A DNA stretch of 64,000 nucleotides, from NCBI RefSeq assembly GCF_014212055.1, contig NZ_JACJVO010000005.1, positions 1-64,000 of the forward strand, read 5' to 3'. Every line of letters starts with the position of its first letter. Position 1 is the stretch's first letter. This document shows positions 31,821 to 40,523 of this stretch, one piece after another. A model generated the notes under the pieces. That model made no database searches. It saw only the letters and a list, made by a program, of their open reading frames with translations, and was not told the origin of the DNA. Source of the stretch: Cohnella zeiphila. GTDB lineage: Bacteria > Bacillota > Bacilli > Paenibacillales > Paenibacillaceae. A program made the position numbers and the translations under genes.

Positions 31821-33092
31821 ATGGCGGTTACCCGAGCGGAGGCGGACGCCTTCATTGCTCGAATCCTCCCGGCCGCCCTGACCGGCCAGCAGCAGGCGGG
31901 GGTGCCGGCTTCGCTGACGATCGCGCAGGCGGCGCTGGAGTCGGCGTGGGGCGGCAGCGGCTTGACGTTGAAGGCCAACAATCTGTTCGGCATGAAAGGG
32001 ACGGGACCGGCGGGAAGCGTGACGATGGCGACGACGGAGTACGTGAACGGCCGGGCGGTTCAGACGACGGCGGCGTTCCGGGCGTATCACGACTGGACCG
32101 AGTCTGTGGACGACCACGCCAAGCTGTTTCTACCGAACGGCCGATATGTGCAGGCGCTTCGGACGGACGGCCGATCGGCGGCGCGGGCCGTCGAGGCGGC
32201 CGGTTATGCGACCGATCCGCAATATGCCGACAAGCTGATCGCCTTGATGGACTCTTATTCTTTATATCAGTACGACACGGTCAAACCGGCGGAAGGAGGA
32301 GGGACGAACGTGAACGCACCGGCAAACGGCGGACCGGGATCGACCGGAGCGGCGACGGCCCAAGGCATCGACTGCTCGACGCCGCTCACGGCGGCGACGG
32401 CCGTGAGCATCGCCGCGGCGAACTACCGGTTCGCGGCGCGGTATCTCGTTCCGCAGCAGTACGCCTGGAAGCGGCTGACGAAAGCCGAGGCCGATGCGAT
32501 CTCGAACGCGGGGCTCAAGATCCTATCCGTGTTCGAGACGACGACGAACCGCTCGGCGGGAGGATCTTCCGCGGGACGAAGCGACGGAGCGGCAGCCTAT
32601 GCGGAAGCGCAGGCGGTCGGGCAGCCGGCGGGCAGCGCGATTTATTTCGCGGTCGATTACGACGCGCGGGCGCAGGATTACGACGCGATCGAAGCGTACT
32701 TAAAAGCGGCGGCCGCGCAAATTCCCGGCTACGAAGCCGGGGTATACGGCTCCTATGCCGTGGTGGAAGAGATGGCGAAGCGCGCGGCCTGCAAGCATTT
32801 CTGGCAGACCTATGCCTGGAGCGGCGGGAAGCAAAGCGCCCGGGCGAATGTCTATCAATACCAGAACAACGTGCAGGTCGCTTCGGTCGCCGTGGATTTG
32901 AACCGGTCCTACGGAGGCGAAGGCTGGTGGGACCTGAAGGGAGGAGAGAGCGAGATGAGCAAGGAAGACGCGGAGAAGATCATTCGGTTTCTGTCGGCGG
33001 CCTGGTACGCGGCGCCGGATCAGGCGTCCAAGGACGAGTTCAACCGGCTGGCGAACGAGATTCGCAAAGCGGCCGGAATTCCGACGCTGTAA
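31821..33092 (+). CDS. Endolysin: glucosaminidase plus DUF1906 (Rv2525c-like) domain
   Basis: The 423-residue enzyme has an N-terminal FlgJ/LytD-like glucosaminidase (about 1-150; QAALESAWGGSG with the catalytic-type Glu, and NNLFGMKGTG), a Gly/Ala/Pro linker, a DUF1906 glycoside-hydrolase-like domain (about 180-345; GIDCSTPL, IYFAVDYDARAQDYDAI, YEAGVYGSYAV), and a small C-terminal helical part. It should cleave peptidoglycan glycan strands. It lacks a signal peptide, so it needs the holin. It is the last clear gene of the tail cluster. Confidence 0.88.
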   Translation: MAVTRAEADAFIARILPAALTGQQQAGVPASLTIAQAALESAWGGSGLTLKANNLFGMKGTGPAGSVTMATTEYVNGRAVQTTAAFRAYHDWTESVDDHAKLFLPNGRYVQALRTDGRSAARAVEAAGYATDPQYADKLIALMDSYSLYQYDTVKPAEGGGTNVNAPANGGPGSTGAATAQGIDCSTPLTAATAVSIAAANYRFAARYLVPQQYAWKRLTKAEADAISNAGLKILSVFETTTNRSAGGSSAGRSDGAAAYAEAQAVGQPAGSAIYFAVDYDARAQDYDAIEAYLKAAAAQIPGYEAGVYGSYAVVEEMAKRAACKHFWQTYAWSGGKQSARANVYQYQNNVQVASVAVDLNRSYGGEGWWDLKGGESEMSKEDAEKIIRFLSAAWYAAPDQASKDEFNRLANEIRKAAGIPTL

Positions 33093-33178
33093 CGCTTTGA
33101 AACTTGCAAAATATTTTCATCTGAAGACTCATTGGAAGTTTGCGGAGGGCCTGCGGCGGTTATAGGTATTAATAGTAG

Positions 33179-34294
33179 ATGCGCTTCGGAAAGTCGGTGA
33201 TTCCTATCCCTCAAGGTAAATATTTTCGCATCGGTTACGGCATTATCGTGGTGCTGCTGATCTTCTTCCTCGCGTCGAAGGTCGATTTTTTGTTTCGTCC
33301 CTTCACCACGGCGTTGAAAGCATTGGCGCTGCCGATCCTGCTGTCCGCCATCTTCTATTATTTGCTTCGCCCGCCCGTCCGCTACCTGGAGAAGCAGCTC
33401 AAAAGCCGTACGTTCGCGATCGTGTTCGTTTTCCTGGTGCTGGCCGGCGTTCTCGCTCTTGCCGGGGTGCTGATCGCCCCGCTCGTCCGCGACCAATTCG
33501 AAAGCTTGACGAACAACTTGCCGGAGCTCATCAAGCTCGGGGAACAGCAGGTGCAGCTGCTCCAGCAGAACGAATGGGCGGCGCGTTATTTGAAGGAGCA
33601 TCAGATCGACCTGTCCGCCAAAATTCCCGAGATGATCAACCGGATCGTCTCGAGTACGGGCAACGCCGTCAACGGCGTGATCGGCTTCGTCTCCAACGTG
33701 GTGCTGCTGCTGTCGACGGTTCCTTTTATCGTCTACTACATGCTGAAGGGAGAAGACCGGTTCCCCGGGCTCGTGCTCCGGCTCGTCCCCGACAAGCATC
33801 ACGAAGAAGCCCGCGAGATCATGGAAGAGATGGACTCCACGTTAAGCGCCTATTTGCAGGGGAAAATATTGGTGAGTCTCTGCTTCGGCGTGCTGACGGT
33901 GATCGGATATTCGATTATCGGGCTGCAGTATTCGCTGCTGCTCGCGCTGGCGCTCACGCTCATGAACTTCATCCCGTACGTCGGCATTCTGATCGGGATG
34001 GTGCCGAGCGTGATCGTCGCGTTCATCGACTCGCCGTGGAAAGTCGTGGAGACGATCATCGTCGTCGTCATCGTCCAGCAGATCGAGGACAAGGTACTGT
34101 CGCCGCAGATCATGGGCAAGCGGCTGGCCATCCATCCGCTGACGATCATCCTCGTCCTGCTGGCGATGGGCAGCCTGGTCGGGCTGCTCGGCATGCTCGT
34201 CGCGGTGCCCAGCTACGCGCTGCTCAAAGTCATTGTCACGCACGTATATCGGCTGCACCGGCTGCGGAGAAGAGATGCGGTCGAGCGAACGTAG
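33179..34294 (+). CDS. AI-2E family transporter
   Basis: This 371-residue integral membrane protein has seven or eight helices and the family marks LRPPVRYLEKQLKSR, FIVYYMLKGEDRF, LMNFIPYVGILIGMVPS and QQIEDKVLSPQIMGKRLAIH. Members export signals or move sodium and protons; the name does not prove AI-2 transport. It is outside the tail cluster. The ATG at 33179 has no clear ribosome site; GTG 33197 is an alternative start. No firm promoter was found. Confidence 0.9.
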   Translation: MRFGKSVIPIPQGKYFRIGYGIIVVLLIFFLASKVDFLFRPFTTALKALALPILLSAIFYYLLRPPVRYLEKQLKSRTFAIVFVFLVLAGVLALAGVLIAPLVRDQFESLTNNLPELIKLGEQQVQLLQQNEWAARYLKEHQIDLSAKIPEMINRIVSSTGNAVNGVIGFVSNVVLLLSTVPFIVYYMLKGEDRFPGLVLRLVPDKHHEEAREIMEEMDSTLSAYLQGKILVSLCFGVLTVIGYSIIGLQYSLLLALALTLMNFIPYVGILIGMVPSVIVAFIDSPWKVVETIIVVVIVQQIEDKVLSPQIMGKRLAIHPLTIILVLLAMGSLVGLLGMLVAVPSYALLKVIVTHVYRLHRLRRRDAVERT

Positions 34295-34403
34295 GCGGGC
34301 GGGCACCCCGGCTCCTGTCCCGGCATATTCTATCAGCAAATGACGCACGCCCGGCTTCCCGGAAGCGGGAAGGGAGGGCAAGCGAACAGGAGCGTGCTGC
34401 TCA

Positions 34404-35288
34404 ATGCCGACGATACCGGGATTCCCGCAGAATTGGCTGGAGGAACATAAACGATGGCATCATGCCCGCCATTCTATGGACTTGAACCGACTCCCGACCG
34501 GGTACGGCCAGGATTTCCTGACGTTCCACCGCGCGTATATCCGGAAAGCGCTGGAATGGTACGCGAGCACCGGCCAAGACATGCGGCTGGTCGCTCCCTG
34601 GAACTCGGTGCCGGAGCCGATCCGCCAAGCCGCCTGCTATGACCGGCAGGCCGAATGGCGCATTCTGAACCGGCCCGACACCTTTGCGAATTCCGATGAG
34701 CTCGGCCGGTTTATCGAAGCGTCGGGCCTTCATGGCTGTATGCACCAAGAGGCTGCCGCTTTGTACGGGGAACCGGACCTGCTCGACTTCGACATCTCAC
34801 CGAGAAGTACCGTCTTCTATCACATTCACGGGATGGTCGACCGCTGGTGGCAGAACTGGGAAGGCCTTGGCCGCTTTCGGGAAGGGATGCCCTACTGGAG
34901 CGGGCGATTCTACCGTGAGGACGGGGAAGTGCTGCATTACCGGAAGCAGGACCGCACCTGGTGGCTGGCCTCGCCCGAAACGCCGATCGACGATCTGGCG
35001 ACGGGAATCGTCCAGGACGGCGTGAGACTGGAATGGGGAGCGGTCGGAGATAGCACCGCGTTCGGATCGGTGGAAGACGGCCGTCCGTTCCGGGTGTGGG
35101 ACTCGGACGGGGACGGCCGTCTGGAGATTGTGTTCCGCCATCCGAAGGACGGAACGTGGTGGGAAGGCTCCGTTCATAGCGGCCGCCTGTCCTGGATTCC
35201 GATCCGGCTGGAACGGACCGGGCTGCCGTCTCAGCGGGCCGATTCGCTGACGGCCAGATCGCGCAGGAAGCGGAAAATCCCGACGTAA
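34404..35288 (+). CDS. Tyrosinase-like di-copper protein
   Basis: The 294-residue protein resembles the tyrosinase fold. The copper-A side has candidate His15/19/20/23 and FLTFHRAYIRKALEWY, matching the F-x-x-(W)HR motif (His42). The copper-B side has LHGCMH (His110, His114) and TVFYHIHGMVDRWWQNWE (His140/His142), matching the FLHHANVDRLW motif. Residues 160-294 form a beta-rich extra domain. No signal peptide is present. An oxidase acting on phenols is inferred; no caddie protein is adjacent. Its last 58 bases overlap the converging NUDIX gene. Confidence 0.7.
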   Translation: MPTIPGFPQNWLEEHKRWHHARHSMDLNRLPTGYGQDFLTFHRAYIRKALEWYASTGQDMRLVAPWNSVPEPIRQAACYDRQAEWRILNRPDTFANSDELGRFIEASGLHGCMHQEAAALYGEPDLLDFDISPRSTVFYHIHGMVDRWWQNWEGLGRFREGMPYWSGRFYREDGEVLHYRKQDRTWWLASPETPIDDLATGIVQDGVRLEWGAVGDSTAFGSVEDGRPFRVWDSDGDGRLEIVFRHPKDGTWWEGSVHSGRLSWIPIRLERTGLPSQRADSLTARSRRKRKIPT

Positions 35289-35893
35289 TACGAGCGGTCG
35301 CGGGGAACGAAATCTTCCGCCGCAGCTTGCGCCGCGTCGGGGACGAGTCGGCCTTCTTCTCCGGCCAGCCGGTAGCCGCGGGCTTCCACCGAAGCCCGCT
35401 CGCCTCGCATCAACGCGATCAGCTCCTCGGCATCTGCTTCGTAGATGCCCGCTACCTCCTCGGCCTGAAGCCGGAACGAAGAGAGCGGCTTAGCCGTCAA
35501 GCAGCCGAACACGTGGCTCAGCTCGCGATCGATGAAGGGGATCGAGCGAACTTCCCCCGTCATCTCCTCCCGCACCGTTCCGTAAGGGACAAGCTGTTCG
35601 AACGGGACGCTCCAGCCGATCTCTTCTTCCATCTCGCGCGCGGCGTCGCGCACCGTCTCGCCGGCCGACAAGTGGCCCGCGACGGTAATGTCGAACCGGC
35701 CGGGATTCGTGTCTTTCCCCGCGCTCCGGCGCTGGAACAGAACGTACGCCCGTCCGTCCTCTCCGCGCCGGACCAGCCAGCAATGGAACGTATGATGCCA
35801 CAATCCTCGGCCGTGCGCTTCCCGGCGAGTCGCTTGTCCGATCGGACGGCCTTCCTCGTCGTAGACGTCGAACATCTCTTCCGCAGAGGCCAT
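35231..35893 (-). CDS. NUDIX hydrolase
   Basis: The 220-residue protein has a complete Nudix box, GHLSAGETVRDAAREMEEEI-GW, and the FDVYDEEGRPIG start and HTFHCWLV strand of the IDI-like branch. It would cleave a nucleoside-diphosphate-linked compound. Its 3' end overlaps the tyrosinase-like gene. It is three bases downstream of mscL and probably shares its transcript. Confidence 0.88.
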   Translation of the reverse strand: MASAEEMFDVYDEEGRPIGQATRREAHGRGLWHHTFHCWLVRRGEDGRAYVLFQRRSAGKDTNPGRFDITVAGHLSAGETVRDAAREMEEEIGWSVPFEQLVPYGTVREEMTGEVRSIPFIDRELSHVFGCLTAKPLSSFRLQAEEVAGIYEADAEELIALMRGERASVEARGYRLAGEEGRLVPDAAQAAAEDFVPRDRSYYVGIFRFLRDLAVSESAR

Positions 35894-35896
35894 CCG

Positions 35897-36385
35897 TTAT
35901 TCCTGTCCCGCCGCGGCTTTCAGGTCCGACGTGCAATGGCCGCACCGGACGGCGGCCAGCGGAATGACCGACAGGCAGTAAGGGCACTCCTTCGTCGTCG
36001 GCTCGACGGCCTTCTCCTCTTCCTTCTTCTTGCGCGTCAGCGAATTGATCCCCTTCACGAGCAGGAACACGCAAAATGCGACGATCAGGAAATTCAGGAT
36101 GATGTTGATGAATTGCCCGTAGGCGATAACCGGTATTCCGGCGTCTTTAAAAGCAGCCAGCGAATGATCGCCTTTGTAGCTGTCAGGAATCGGCCCGATG
36201 CGCCAAAACAGATCCTTGAAATCCGCCCCGCCCAAGAGCCGGCCGATCGGCGGCATGACGATGTCGTTCACGAGCGAGGTGACGATCTGCCCGAACGCGC
36301 CGCCGATAATGACGCCGACCGCCAGGTCGATGACGTTGCCTCTCATGGCGAAAGTCTTGAATTCTTTCATCCAGGAACGCAGCAT
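35897..36385 (-). CDS. mscL: Large-conductance mechanosensitive channel with C-terminal zinc ribbon
   Basis: The 162-residue channel opens under membrane tension to release solutes. The MscL core is clear: [20 protein letters not shown] for TM1, then FWRIG..., and [20 protein letters not shown] for TM2. After a charged helix the end carries CPYC and CGHC (about residues 133-153), a zinc-ribbon-like extension absent from E. coli MscL. ATG 36385 has GGGAGGAG upstream; the frame reaches 36403 without a better site. Confidence 0.92.
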   Translation of the reverse strand: MLRSWMKEFKTFAMRGNVIDLAVGVIIGGAFGQIVTSLVNDIVMPPIGRLLGGADFKDLFWRIGPIPDSYKGDHSLAAFKDAGIPVIAYGQFINIILNFLIVAFCVFLLVKGINSLTRKKKEEEKAVEPTTKECPYCLSVIPLAAVRCGHCTSDLKAAAGQE

Positions 36386-36494
36386 TGTGCATTCTCCTCC
36401 CATTTTGCATAGCGATTGGAAAAGGAATTTGCCGGAAACCGTCGAAATACATTACAACATGCGCCAAAAATTAGCACATATTGCGAGGGTGTAA

Positions 36495-38291
36495 ATGATG
36501 AACGGTACCGGAGGCATCTGGCCCGCCTTTTTCCTGCTGCTGGCACTGTCGATCAGTATACTCGCATCTTATACCATGTTCAATTTTCTTGGCAACCTCA
36601 GGCGCAGCAGCAACCATACGTTCCGGAGCTTCTGGCTCGCGGGAGGAGCCTTCGTTTTCTCGATCGGATTGTGGACGAAGCAGTTCGTGGCCGTATTGGC
36701 GTTGGACATGCCGCTTTTTTTTACGTGGAGCATGCCCGCCTCGGTCGTACTGATGGCGTTCTTCTCGCTGATGGCGTTCATCATGCTGACGATTCAAAAC
36801 ACGTTTCGGTATCGGGTGGCGATCGGCAGCGTCATTCTTTCCTTCGGAATCGGGTTTATGAACTATTTCAGCATGCTGGGCCAGCCGATCGAGAGAATCG
36901 GATTCCGCCCACTGCTGCTCGTCGCTTCCTTGCTTGCGCTCATCATCGGCACGTTCTCCGCGTTCAAGCTCTCGGAAGCGGAGGGAGAGCGGAACAAGTG
37001 GCTGGCCGCGCTGACGCTCGGCTCGGCGGAGGTGCTCGTTCAGATCATCGGCTCGAAGGCGCTGCAAATCGATTATTCCGCTTATTATACATGGGACAAG
37101 CTGGAAGAGAACAGCTATATGCTGGTTACGATTATCGGGGTCGGCGGACTGCTGCTGCTGGCTTCGACCTGGGCCACCTGGTACCTCGATAAAAGAATGA
37201 ACCAGATGGACGAGCGCTACCGGCTCGTCATCGAGAATTCGCTGGACACGATCGCCATCTTCAAGCGGGAGCGGTGGGCGTTCGTCAACGCGGCCGGTCT
37301 GCGGATGTTCGAAGCTTCCCACCCTGACGAGCTGATCGGCCAGCCGATTTATTCTTTTCTGAAAGAGGAAGACGCCGAGAAATTTCGGGAACGGTTGCAC
37401 AACCTGATTTTTACCGGCGCGTACGGACCATTGGAGCAGCAATGGCACACGCTGAAGGGTAATGTGCTGGATACCGAGATTATGGAGACGATGACTACTT
37501 TGGAGAACGAGCCTGCCGTCCAGGTGATCATCCGGGACATCTCCGAACGGAAGAAGAACGAGGAGCTGCTCATCAATTCCGAGAAGCTTTACGTCGCGGG
37601 GCAGCTTGCGGCGGGGATCGCACACGAGATCCGCAACCCGCTCACCTCCCTCAAAGGGTTCCTCCAGCTGATCGAATCGGGCCGGAAGGAAGCGACTTAT
37701 TACAGCATCATGAACTCCGAGCTCGACCGGATCGGAGATATCGTCAGCGAGCTGCTGATGCTGTCCAAGCCCCAGGTGTACGATCTTTCGTATCACGACG
37801 TCCGTCAGGTTATGAAGGACTCGGTTACGCTGCTCGAAGCGCAGGCGATTCTGCAGAACATTACGATCGAGGCCGATTTCGGCCGCGACATCCTCTGGGT
37901 ATACGGGGTTGAAAATCAGATCAAGCAAGTGTTCATCAACGTGATCAAGAACGCGATGGAGGCGATGACCGACGGCGGAGCGATCCGGGTGAGGCTGGGA
38001 CGCGAGAACGACTCCGTCCGGGTCCGGATCTCCGACGAGGGGCCGGGCATCGCGAAGGACCAACTGGCCAAGATGGGCCAGCCTTTCTATACGACGAAGG
38101 AGAAAGGAACCGGCCTCGGCCTGATGGTCAGCTACAAGATCGTGGACAATCACGAGGGGAAGATCGACGTCAGCAGCCAGCTCGGCCAAGGGACGACGTT
38201 CGAGATCCGGTTCCCGTTCCGATATCCCGACGTTCCCAAGGATGCCGAGCGGAAGGAGCGGGAAGCAAGCGGCGCTTCGGTCGTGATATAA
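36495..38291 (+). CDS. Membrane sensor histidine kinase (MHYT-like, PAS, HisKA, HATPase)
   Basis: The 598-residue kinase has about seven N-terminal membrane helices (1-225) resembling an MHYT sensor with a degenerate motif (GFMNYFSML), a PAS domain (about 240-355), a HisKA helix with AAGIAHEIRNPLTSLKGF (phospho-acceptor His377), and a HATPase_c domain with NVIKNAMEAM, DEGPGIAKDQL and TGLGLMVSYKIV. It resembles KinB/KinE-type sporulation kinases that start the Spo0A phosphorelay. No response regulator gene is adjacent. GAGGGTG precedes the ATG. Confidence 0.9.
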   Translation: MMNGTGGIWPAFFLLLALSISILASYTMFNFLGNLRRSSNHTFRSFWLAGGAFVFSIGLWTKQFVAVLALDMPLFFTWSMPASVVLMAFFSLMAFIMLTIQNTFRYRVAIGSVILSFGIGFMNYFSMLGQPIERIGFRPLLLVASLLALIIGTFSAFKLSEAEGERNKWLAALTLGSAEVLVQIIGSKALQIDYSAYYTWDKLEENSYMLVTIIGVGGLLLLASTWATWYLDKRMNQMDERYRLVIENSLDTIAIFKRERWAFVNAAGLRMFEASHPDELIGQPIYSFLKEEDAEKFRERLHNLIFTGAYGPLEQQWHTLKGNVLDTEIMETMTTLENEPAVQVIIRDISERKKNEELLINSEKLYVAGQLAAGIAHEIRNPLTSLKGFLQLIESGRKEATYYSIMNSELDRIGDIVSELLMLSKPQVYDLSYHDVRQVMKDSVTLLEAQAILQNITIEADFGRDILWVYGVENQIKQVFINVIKNAMEAMTDGGAIRVRLGRENDSVRVRISDEGPGIAKDQLAKMGQPFYTTKEKGTGLGLMVSYKIVDNHEGKIDVSSQLGQGTTFEIRFPFRYPDVPKDAERKEREASGASVVI

Positions 38292-38292
38292 T
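38284..38292 (+). promoter_or_regulatory. Extended -10 promoter for the exporter gene
   Basis: TG-A-TATAAT overlaps the stop region of the kinase gene. No good -35 is visible, as expected for extended -10 promoters. Confidence 0.5.
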
Positions 38293-38339
38293 CAAGGGAA
38301 GATCAGCAGGCGTTGCTTGAAGCAAGGAGGACGACGGAA

Positions 38340-38483
38340 GTGGCCGAGCCGCTTGAGCGGTTGGATAGCGAACGTGGAATAACCCGGTCGGAGGACCGGA
38401 TGGATATGGAAAAGAGCAGGATGGACCGGGATCGCACCGGAGCGGCGGTCGGATCCGCCGAGAGGAGCGGGACTTCGGCATGA
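38340..38483 (+). CDS. Possible 47-residue leader frame coupled to the exporter
   Basis: GTG 38340 has AAGGAGG nine bases upstream. The frame encodes a very charged peptide (ERLDSERGITRSEDRMDMEK and so on) and its TGA overlaps the exporter ATG (ATGA). The arrangement suggests translational coupling or a leader peptide. Amino-acid composition gives no family. It could also be an unused frame. Confidence 0.4.
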   Translation: MAEPLERLDSERGITRSEDRMDMEKSRMDRDRTGAAVGSAERSGTSA

Positions 38484-39544
38484 TCATCGGCGCCCGCGTA
38501 TTCAAGACCGGCCTGGCGGTGGCGGTCGCCCTCTGGGTCGGGGAATGGCTCGGCATCGATTCCCCGCTGCTCGCGGCGATTACGGCGATCTTCACCGTTC
38601 AGCCGTCGATTCACCGGAGCTGGAGGCAGGTGCTCGATCAGCTGCAGAGCAACGTGCTGGGCGCGGCGGTCGCGCTGCTCGCGTTCTGGCTGCTCGGCAG
38701 TACGCCGATCTCGGTCGGGCTGGTGTGCATTCTCGTCATCCTGCTTTGTTTGAAGCTGAAGATCGAAGATACGATCGGCCTGACGCTCGTCACCGTCGTC
38801 GTCATTATGGAAGCCCGCAGCCAAGGGTGGCCGGCGGCGCTCGACCGGTTGATCGGCCTGCTCGTCGGATTCGCGTCGGCGTTCGCCGTCAATCTGGCGA
38901 TCGCCCCGCCGAAGCACCGCGGGCGGTTCGTCCGGCTCGTGCAGGAAGCGCAGTCGCTGCTGTCGCGGCTGCTGCGGACGTCGGTGTCCAACGAGCTGAA
39001 GGAGAATGTTTTCCATCAGGAGCGGGATCAACTGCAAACGCTGCTCAAGAAGCTCGACGAGCAGTACCGCATGTTCGCGGAGGAGCGGGTCTGGTTCCCG
39101 CGTTCCCGCACCAGGCAAACGCGACTGCTCGTCGTCTACAAGGAAATGCTGCAGGCGCTGCAGCGGGGAGAGAACCTCGTCGAGGCGGTGGACGAGCAGT
39201 ACTGGGCCGTGTCGAGCGAAGCCGACTGGAACCGGGACGCTGACCGCCATCTTGAAGCGCTGAGCGGCTATCACGAGCAGCTGCTGTGGAAATGGGAAGG
39301 CAAGATGAAGGCCGGCGCCGCGGCGGCCGCCCCTCCGATCGAGGAAGGCGTACGGCTGACGGAGCGGATCATCGCTTCGTCCGAGTCGAACGCGGTAAAG
39401 AGAGCCCGTCTGCTCGTCATCACTTCCGCCATGTTCGCCTACGAGGACCGTCTGCGCCGCCTGGACCGGCTCATGGAACATTGGCTGGAGCGGGAGACGG
39501 GCGGCGTTCCCGAAGAAGAGAAAAGCTCGCCGGCTCAGCCTTAA
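38480..39544 (+). CDS. Aromatic acid exporter family protein
   Basis: The 354-residue membrane protein has an N-terminal ArAE_1-type membrane domain (IIGARVFKTGLAVAVALWVG, AAITAIFTVQPSIHRSWRQ, about six helices to residue 145) and a helical cytoplasmic C-terminal half. Relatives are thought to export aromatic or other organic acids. ATG 38480 has AGGAG upstream. A terminator follows. Confidence 0.88.
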   Translation: MIIGARVFKTGLAVAVALWVGEWLGIDSPLLAAITAIFTVQPSIHRSWRQVLDQLQSNVLGAAVALLAFWLLGSTPISVGLVCILVILLCLKLKIEDTIGLTLVTVVVIMEARSQGWPAALDRLIGLLVGFASAFAVNLAIAPPKHRGRFVRLVQEAQSLLSRLLRTSVSNELKENVFHQERDQLQTLLKKLDEQYRMFAEERVWFPRSRTRQTRLLVVYKEMLQALQRGENLVEAVDEQYWAVSSEADWNRDADRHLEALSGYHEQLLWKWEGKMKAGAAAAAPPIEEGVRLTERIIASSESNAVKRARLLVITSAMFAYEDRLRRLDRLMEHWLERETGGVPEEEKSSPAQP

Positions 39545-39559
39545 GAATCACGAAGAAGA

Positions 39560-39587
39560 AGCCATCCTGTTCAGGTGGCTTTTTCTT
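39560..39587 (+). terminator. Terminator after the exporter gene
   Basis: AGCCA-T-CCTG, loop, CAGG-TGGCT followed by TTTTCTTTT. Confidence 0.85.
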
Positions 39588-39601
39588 TTGGAAATCTACC
39601 G

Positions 39602-39653
39602 TTGAAATGTTCATTATAAATATGATAATGTTAAAAACGAACATAATTATGTT
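39602..39653 (+). promoter_or_regulatory. Promoter and DeoR-type operator of the sugar operon
   Basis: TTGAAA (39602-39607) and GATAAT (39624-39629) are 16 bp apart. Downstream of the likely start point lies the perfect palindrome AACATAATTATGTT (39640-39653). Nearby ATGTTCATTATAA and TTATGTTATACATAA are related. The operon encodes a DeoR regulator, which is the expected ligand. Confidence 0.6.
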
Positions 39654-39676
39654 ATACATAAAAGGAGTGCGAACGC

Positions 39677-40522
39677 ATGGGAGCTGCGAGGGCCCGGTTG
39701 AACCGGATGTTCAGCGCGCAGGGCAAATGTTTCGACGTTGCGATCGACCACGGATTTTTTAACGAATTTTCGTTTTTGTCCGGGATTGAGAATATGAAGA
39801 AAGCGATCGAGACGGTCGTCGCGGCCGGTCCGGACTGCGTCCAGCTCAGCTCGGGCCAGGCCCGCCTGCTGCAGGAAATCCCCGGCAAGAACAAGCCGGG
39901 GCTGGTGCTGCGCACGGATGCGGCCAACATCTACGGGGATGCGCTGCCGTCCGTTCTGTTCAGCGAGCTGATCGAGCGCGCCGCCGAACAGGCGGTTCGC
40001 CTGGACGCGGTCGCCGTCTGCGTCAACCTGCTGCTGCTGCCCGGCCAGCCGGAGCTGCACCGCCAGTGCGTGCGGAACATCATGAGCCTGAAGCCGGAAT
40101 GCGAGCGCTACGGCATGACGCTCATGGTCGAGCCGCTGGTCATGCTGCCGAACGAGCGGAAGGGCGGCTACATGACGGACGGGGATCTGCGCAAAATCAT
40201 GGCGCTCGTCCGGCAGGGCGTGGAGCTCGGGGCGGACGTGATCAAGGCGGACCCGACGGACGACGTCGGCGAGTATCATCGCGTGATCGAAGCCGCTTCC
40301 GGCATTCCCGTGCTCGTGCGGGGCGGAGGCCGGGCTTCGGACGAGGAGATCGTGAACCGGACGGTTGAACTGATGAAGCAGGGCGCTTCCGGCATCGTGT
40401 ACGGCCGCAACGTGATCCAGCATTCCGATCCCGGGGCGATGACGTCCGCCTTGATGGCGATCGTTCACGAAGAGGCGACGGCGGAGCAGGCACTGGCCAT
40501 TCTGAAGGGGGAGCGGGCGTAA
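39677..40522 (+). CDS. Class I aldolase (DhnA/LsrF type)
   Basis: The 281-residue protein has the DhnA-type class I aldolase pattern: FDVAIDHGFF near the N-terminus, MVEPLVM, the Schiff-base lysine motif GADVIKADPT, then VLVRGGGRASDEE and GIVYGRNVIQH. It would cleave a phosphorylated ketose to DHAP plus an aldehyde. It is the first gene of a five-gene operon with oxidoreductase, kinase, isomerase and DeoR genes. AAAAGGAGTG precedes the ATG. Confidence 0.85.
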   Translation: MGAARARLNRMFSAQGKCFDVAIDHGFFNEFSFLSGIENMKKAIETVVAAGPDCVQLSSGQARLLQEIPGKNKPGLVLRTDAANIYGDALPSVLFSELIERAAEQAVRLDAVAVCVNLLLLPGQPELHRQCVRNIMSLKPECERYGMTLMVEPLVMLPNERKGGYMTDGDLRKIMALVRQGVELGADVIKADPTDDVGEYHRVIEAASGIPVLVRGGGRASDEEIVNRTVELMKQGASGIVYGRNVIQHSDPGAMTSALMAIVHEEATAEQALAILKGERA

Positions 40523-40523
40523 A

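Noticed and set aside
13245..33092. Intact prophage
   Set aside because: There are no integrase, terminase, portal, capsid or replication genes and no flanking duplicated att-like sequence was seen.
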